From the NCBI GenBank assembly GCA_018402135.1, contig JAGYJF010000002.1:372001-436000 (forward strand): a DNA stretch of 64,000 nt, written 5' to 3'. The notes below the pieces were generated by a model. The model was given only the letters and a program-made list of their open reading frames with translations, was not told the DNA's origin and searched no databases. Position numbers and translations under genes: made by a program. The stretch comes from Flavobacteriaceae bacterium (GTDB lineage: Bacteria; Bacteroidota; Bacteroidia; Flavobacteriales; Flavobacteriaceae). Every line of letters starts with the position of its first letter. The first letter of the stretch is position 1. Of this stretch, positions 63,894 to 64,000 are shown piece after piece.

Positions 63894-64000
63894 ATGACAA
63901 TCGTACACATTTCTGGAAGTTTAGCTGGCGGTGGTGCTGAACAAATGGTCTTACAATTGGCATCTAGAAGTAACGCAGAAATTGATACACGAGTTTTTGC
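63894..64000 (+). CDS. GT4-family glycosyltransferase, N-terminal part
   Basis: The frame starts MTIVHISGSLAGGGAEQMVL, the typical N-terminus of GT4/GT-B enzymes with the GGAE loop, and runs off the window end after 35 codons. It starts 8 bp after the Wzy-like gene. The remainder, including the catalytic region, is outside the window. Confidence 0.85.
   Translation, partial: MTIVHISGSLAGGGAEQMVLQLASRSNAEIDTRVF

Overview
The window looks like a low-GC chromosome segment of a marine-type Flavobacteriaceae bacterium (phylum Bacteroidota). The evidence is the fused LpxC-FabZ enzyme, a PorX-type response regulator with a PglZ-like phosphatase domain, a giant secreted protein ending in a type IX secretion (T9SS) sorting domain, Bacteroidota-type promoters (TTTG / TAnnTTTG) and near absence of Shine-Dalgarno sequences. 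The exact genus cannot be fixed from sequence alone.

Layout. 1-1.2 kb: an IS110-family element with a structured 5' leader (candidate bridge RNA) and a frameshifted transposase. 1.3-6.9 kb: CDGSH Fe-S protein, then pflB-pflA-OFA-type transporter (anaerobic pyruvate cleavage and probable formate handling) with a well-placed candidate CRP/FNR operator. 6.9-8.9 kb: small YtxH/holin-X/DUF6327-like envelope operon and a PfkB kinase. 9-19 kb: metabolic and hydrolytic genes (SDR-SDR-cupin operon, CocE/NonD hydrolase, alcohol dehydrogenase, old yellow enzyme, DMT permease, M28 peptidase, cold-shock protein). 19-30 kb: amine-oxidase-like flavoprotein, ATP-grasp/GNAT pair, MscS channel, thioesterase, OmpA and lipocalin lipoproteins, sodium symporter, TruA-like pseudouridine synthase. 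30.5-38.5 kb: the complete histidine operon hisGDCBHAF(IE), preceded by a promoter, an 18-residue His-rich leader peptide and a terminator, i.e. a ribosome-mediated attenuator. Its spacers, and the 3' end of hisD, carry short palindromic repeats.

38.5-49.4 kb: prohibitin-like protein, von Willebrand A membrane protein, fabG, sucD, then an lpxD paralogue/efp/lpxA/lpxC-fabZ/lpxD/HD-phosphohydrolase cluster for lipid A. 49.4-55.6 kb: porX, tsaE, a tiny secreted peptide overlapping a membrane protein gene, a second frameshifted IS110 element inside a dispersed repeat, alanine dehydrogenase and a DUF4258-like protein. 56-60.3 kb: a 1410-residue T9SS pectate-lyase-like protein with about 12 Ig-like modules, part of which was recently duplicated as a 633-bp DNA unit. 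60.5 kb to the end: the start of a polysaccharide cluster (flippase, GT2, Wzy-like polymerase/ligase, truncated GT4).

Most of the window is ordinary flavobacterial chromosome. The most notable signals are the matching RNA architectures upstream of two divergent IS110 transposases, the his attenuator, the palindrome captured in the hisD coding sequence, the pflB operator/promoter geometry, the repeat-expanded secreted lyase and an SDR lacking the catalytic Tyr-Lys pair. I did not find a clear candidate for an entirely new multi-gene system, a CRISPR array or rRNA/tRNA genes.
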